From contig CM060127.1 in the NCBI GenBank assembly GCA_030522415.1, positions 13,012,146-13,076,145 of the forward strand: a stretch of DNA of 64,000 nt, read 5' to 3'. Every line of letters begins with the position of its first letter. Position 1 is the stretch's first letter. The notes beneath the pieces are model-generated. The model was not told where the DNA came from, ran no database searches, and worked only from the letters and a program-made list of their open reading frames with translations. Source of the DNA: Channallabes apus (lineage: Eukaryota > Chordata > Actinopteri > Siluriformes > Clariidae). A program made the translations under genes and the position numbers. Below, piece by piece: positions 62,897 to 64,000 of the stretch.

Positions 62897-62911
62897 AAGT
62901 GGATCAAAAAG
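62897..62911 (+). CDS. adgrl1: Latrophilin splice-site-A microexon (15 nt, K-V-D-Q-K)
   Basis: Fifteen bases between ...gaatag and gtaaag. The exon at 45107-45216 leaves one A in phase 1. Adding this segment gives AAA GTG GAT CAA AAA G, that is Lys-Val-Asp-Gln-Lys plus one base, and phase 1 is kept. Mammalian ADGRL1 has the alternatively spliced insert KVEQK at exactly this point, right after ECVPY and before the olfactomedin domain; here Asp replaces Glu. Fifteen bases preserve the frame whether included or skipped. Inclusion of this insert in latrophilins is reported to change affinity for teneurin. Upstream are a long CT-rich tract (about 62700-62880), a T-run and tgatgcttgaatag, so a TGC lies 9-11 nt before the exon. 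That is the layout described for SRRM4 (nSR100)-dependent neural microexons. The call rests on phase, position, splice sites and peptide together, since 15 nt alone would prove nothing. Confidence 0.85.
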
Positions 62912-63495
62912 GTAAAGACCACAATGAACATAAAATCCACAGATCCCCCTCTCCTCCTCTCATTCCCCCTCTCCTCTCCTTCCTCTCCTCTCCTTTCCTA
63001 ACCCAGCACCTCGTGTAGTGGTCATGTTCGATGTACGCTTCCTCGCCTTATACCTTTTTGTTCTTCCTTCTCTTTCTTTCTTTCTTTCTTTCTTTCTAGC
63101 TCTTTTCCAGCTCCCAAATATCGCTCTGGTGCTCCAGCAGCCCGTCCGCTCCTGTCCTGTTTCCTGATTTAGGATTCGTTATTTCGCTCTCAAGTGCCGT
63201 TATCAGGTGCCGTTACCCAAGAGCCCGTACTGTATCTTATCCAGAAGGTGCAGGTTCATACAAGCGAGGGGAAAATCAGTACACAGTCAGTACACATAAA
63301 CACACTAATCAAGAATTAACACCGAACAGGTGAACACAGTAGAGCAGCAAATTAATACCACTTTGGCGACGGAGACAGAAGTGAAAAAAAATTTTTTTTG
63401 CTCTTGTCTTCATAGGAACCATGACACGAAATTATCCAATTATTAATTTATCTCACTCACCCACCATCTATACAGCATTATTGTGTATACATGGT
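62912..63495. other. Intron after the microexon
   Basis: Begins with the donor gtaaag. Contains CT-rich runs near 62945-63000 and (CTTT)n near 63070-63100. No further exon found. Confidence 0.5.
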
Positions 63496-63722
63496 TGTGT
63501 GGGGTCTAGAGCCTATCCCAGGTACACCCTGGACAAGGTGCCAATCCGCTGCAGAGCACACACACACACACACAAGCTCATTCATACACTATAGGTTATT
63601 TGGGAATGTCAGTCAGTGTAATCTGCATGCTTTGCAAGCTCGCACGTGCACAGACCCAAGGTGGGAATCGAACCTGGTCCCTGGAGGTGCAAGGCGACAG
63701 TAACCACGACAAAATGCCACCT
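63496..63722 (-). mobile_element. Diverged V-SINE, minus strand
   Basis: On the minus strand it still shows ccttgcacctccagggacca, ggttcgattccca (B box) and the late block caccttgtccagggtgtacc. The head is broken and the (GAAT)n tail is absent, so it is older than the three full copies. Confidence 0.85.
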
Positions 63723-64000
63723 TATTAATTTATCATCTTCTTTTTATAACTTTCATCTACTTCTATTAGTGGTCATTATACAGTACTTGATCACCGAGCC
63801 TACATTTTTTGATTTGGCACTTCCTAATGCAACTATCCAGGAATCTTTATCCAGGAGTCAAGCCCTGACCACGGAGATGAGAGAAAATAATTCAAGCCAG
63901 ATTCTTTCCTCTAACGAATGCAGTCTAGCTCTTTCTCATCATACAAGGAAGGTGAAGACTAGACACATGAAACCGACCAATCACGATTCCACAGGGCGGG
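63723..64000. other. Window end, no gene seen
   Basis: Unique-looking DNA to the edge. The olfactomedin exon of the latrophilin gene is expected further on. Confidence 0.4.

Overview
The window looks like teleost fish nuclear DNA, with an otophysan (catfish- or carp-like) flavour. The evidence is the very dense (CA)n/(TG)n, (AT)n and (CT)n microsatellites, the tRNA-derived SINEs of the DANA/V-SINE type, fish L2 LINEs with the attgaattgaatt tail, hAT, Tc1/mariner, Tigger and PIF/Harbinger remnants, and widely spaced short exons with GT-AG borders. Nothing bacterial, no operon and no CRISPR is present.

The one real cellular gene I can support is the 5' part of a latrophilin (adhesion GPCR L), closest to ADGRL1, on the + strand. 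Two coding exons at 29178-29391 and 45107-45216 together encode the N-terminal SUEL/rhamnose-binding-lectin (RBL) domain, with its eight cysteines and the ANYGR and [10 protein letters not shown] motifs. A 15-nt microexon at 62897-62911 encodes K-V-D-Q-K and sits where mammalian ADGRL1 has its alternatively spliced KVEQK insert (splice site A) between the lectin and olfactomedin domains. The phases are compatible across all three exons (phase 2 at the first junction, phase 1 on both sides of the microexon). The signal-peptide exon was not found (expected upstream, possibly outside the window). The olfactomedin exon must lie beyond position 64000. Everything else is most simply read as intronic or 5' flanking DNA of this gene.

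Layout. 1-5 kb: a nested hAT remnant, a roughly 470-bp tandem duplication carrying tRNA-Glu-like pseudogenes, and a near-perfect AT-cored palindrome. 5-29 kb: repeat-rich DNA with a V-SINE at 11.9 kb, a decayed mariner copy plus L2 tail at 7.7-8.4 kb, a 32-bp minisatellite at 20 kb, a Tc1 fragment at 21.3 kb, and a 3-kb degenerate 38-bp minisatellite interrupted by a hAT element with a BED finger at 23.2-24.0 kb. 29.2-45.2 kb: lectin exon 1, then a 15.7-kb intron holding a SINE, an unidentified coding-like relic, a Harbinger-like element, a long purine-rich tract, a 5'-truncated L2 LINE with an open 386-codon reverse-transcriptase frame inserted in a GAT tract, and a second decayed mariner copy. 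45.2-62.9 kb: lectin exon 2, then a 17.7-kb intron with a 1.86-kb Harbinger-like element that has a smaller MITE nested in it, a Tigger remnant, a second copy of the 31.4-kb element, a full SINE, and the pyrimidine-rich lead-in to the microexon.

The strongest biological finding is the microexon, whose upstream architecture (long polypyrimidine tract, then UGC just before the AG) fits the neural microexon type. Transposon calls rest on terminal repeats and target-site duplications read directly from the sequence. Family names are from recognition, without database searches.
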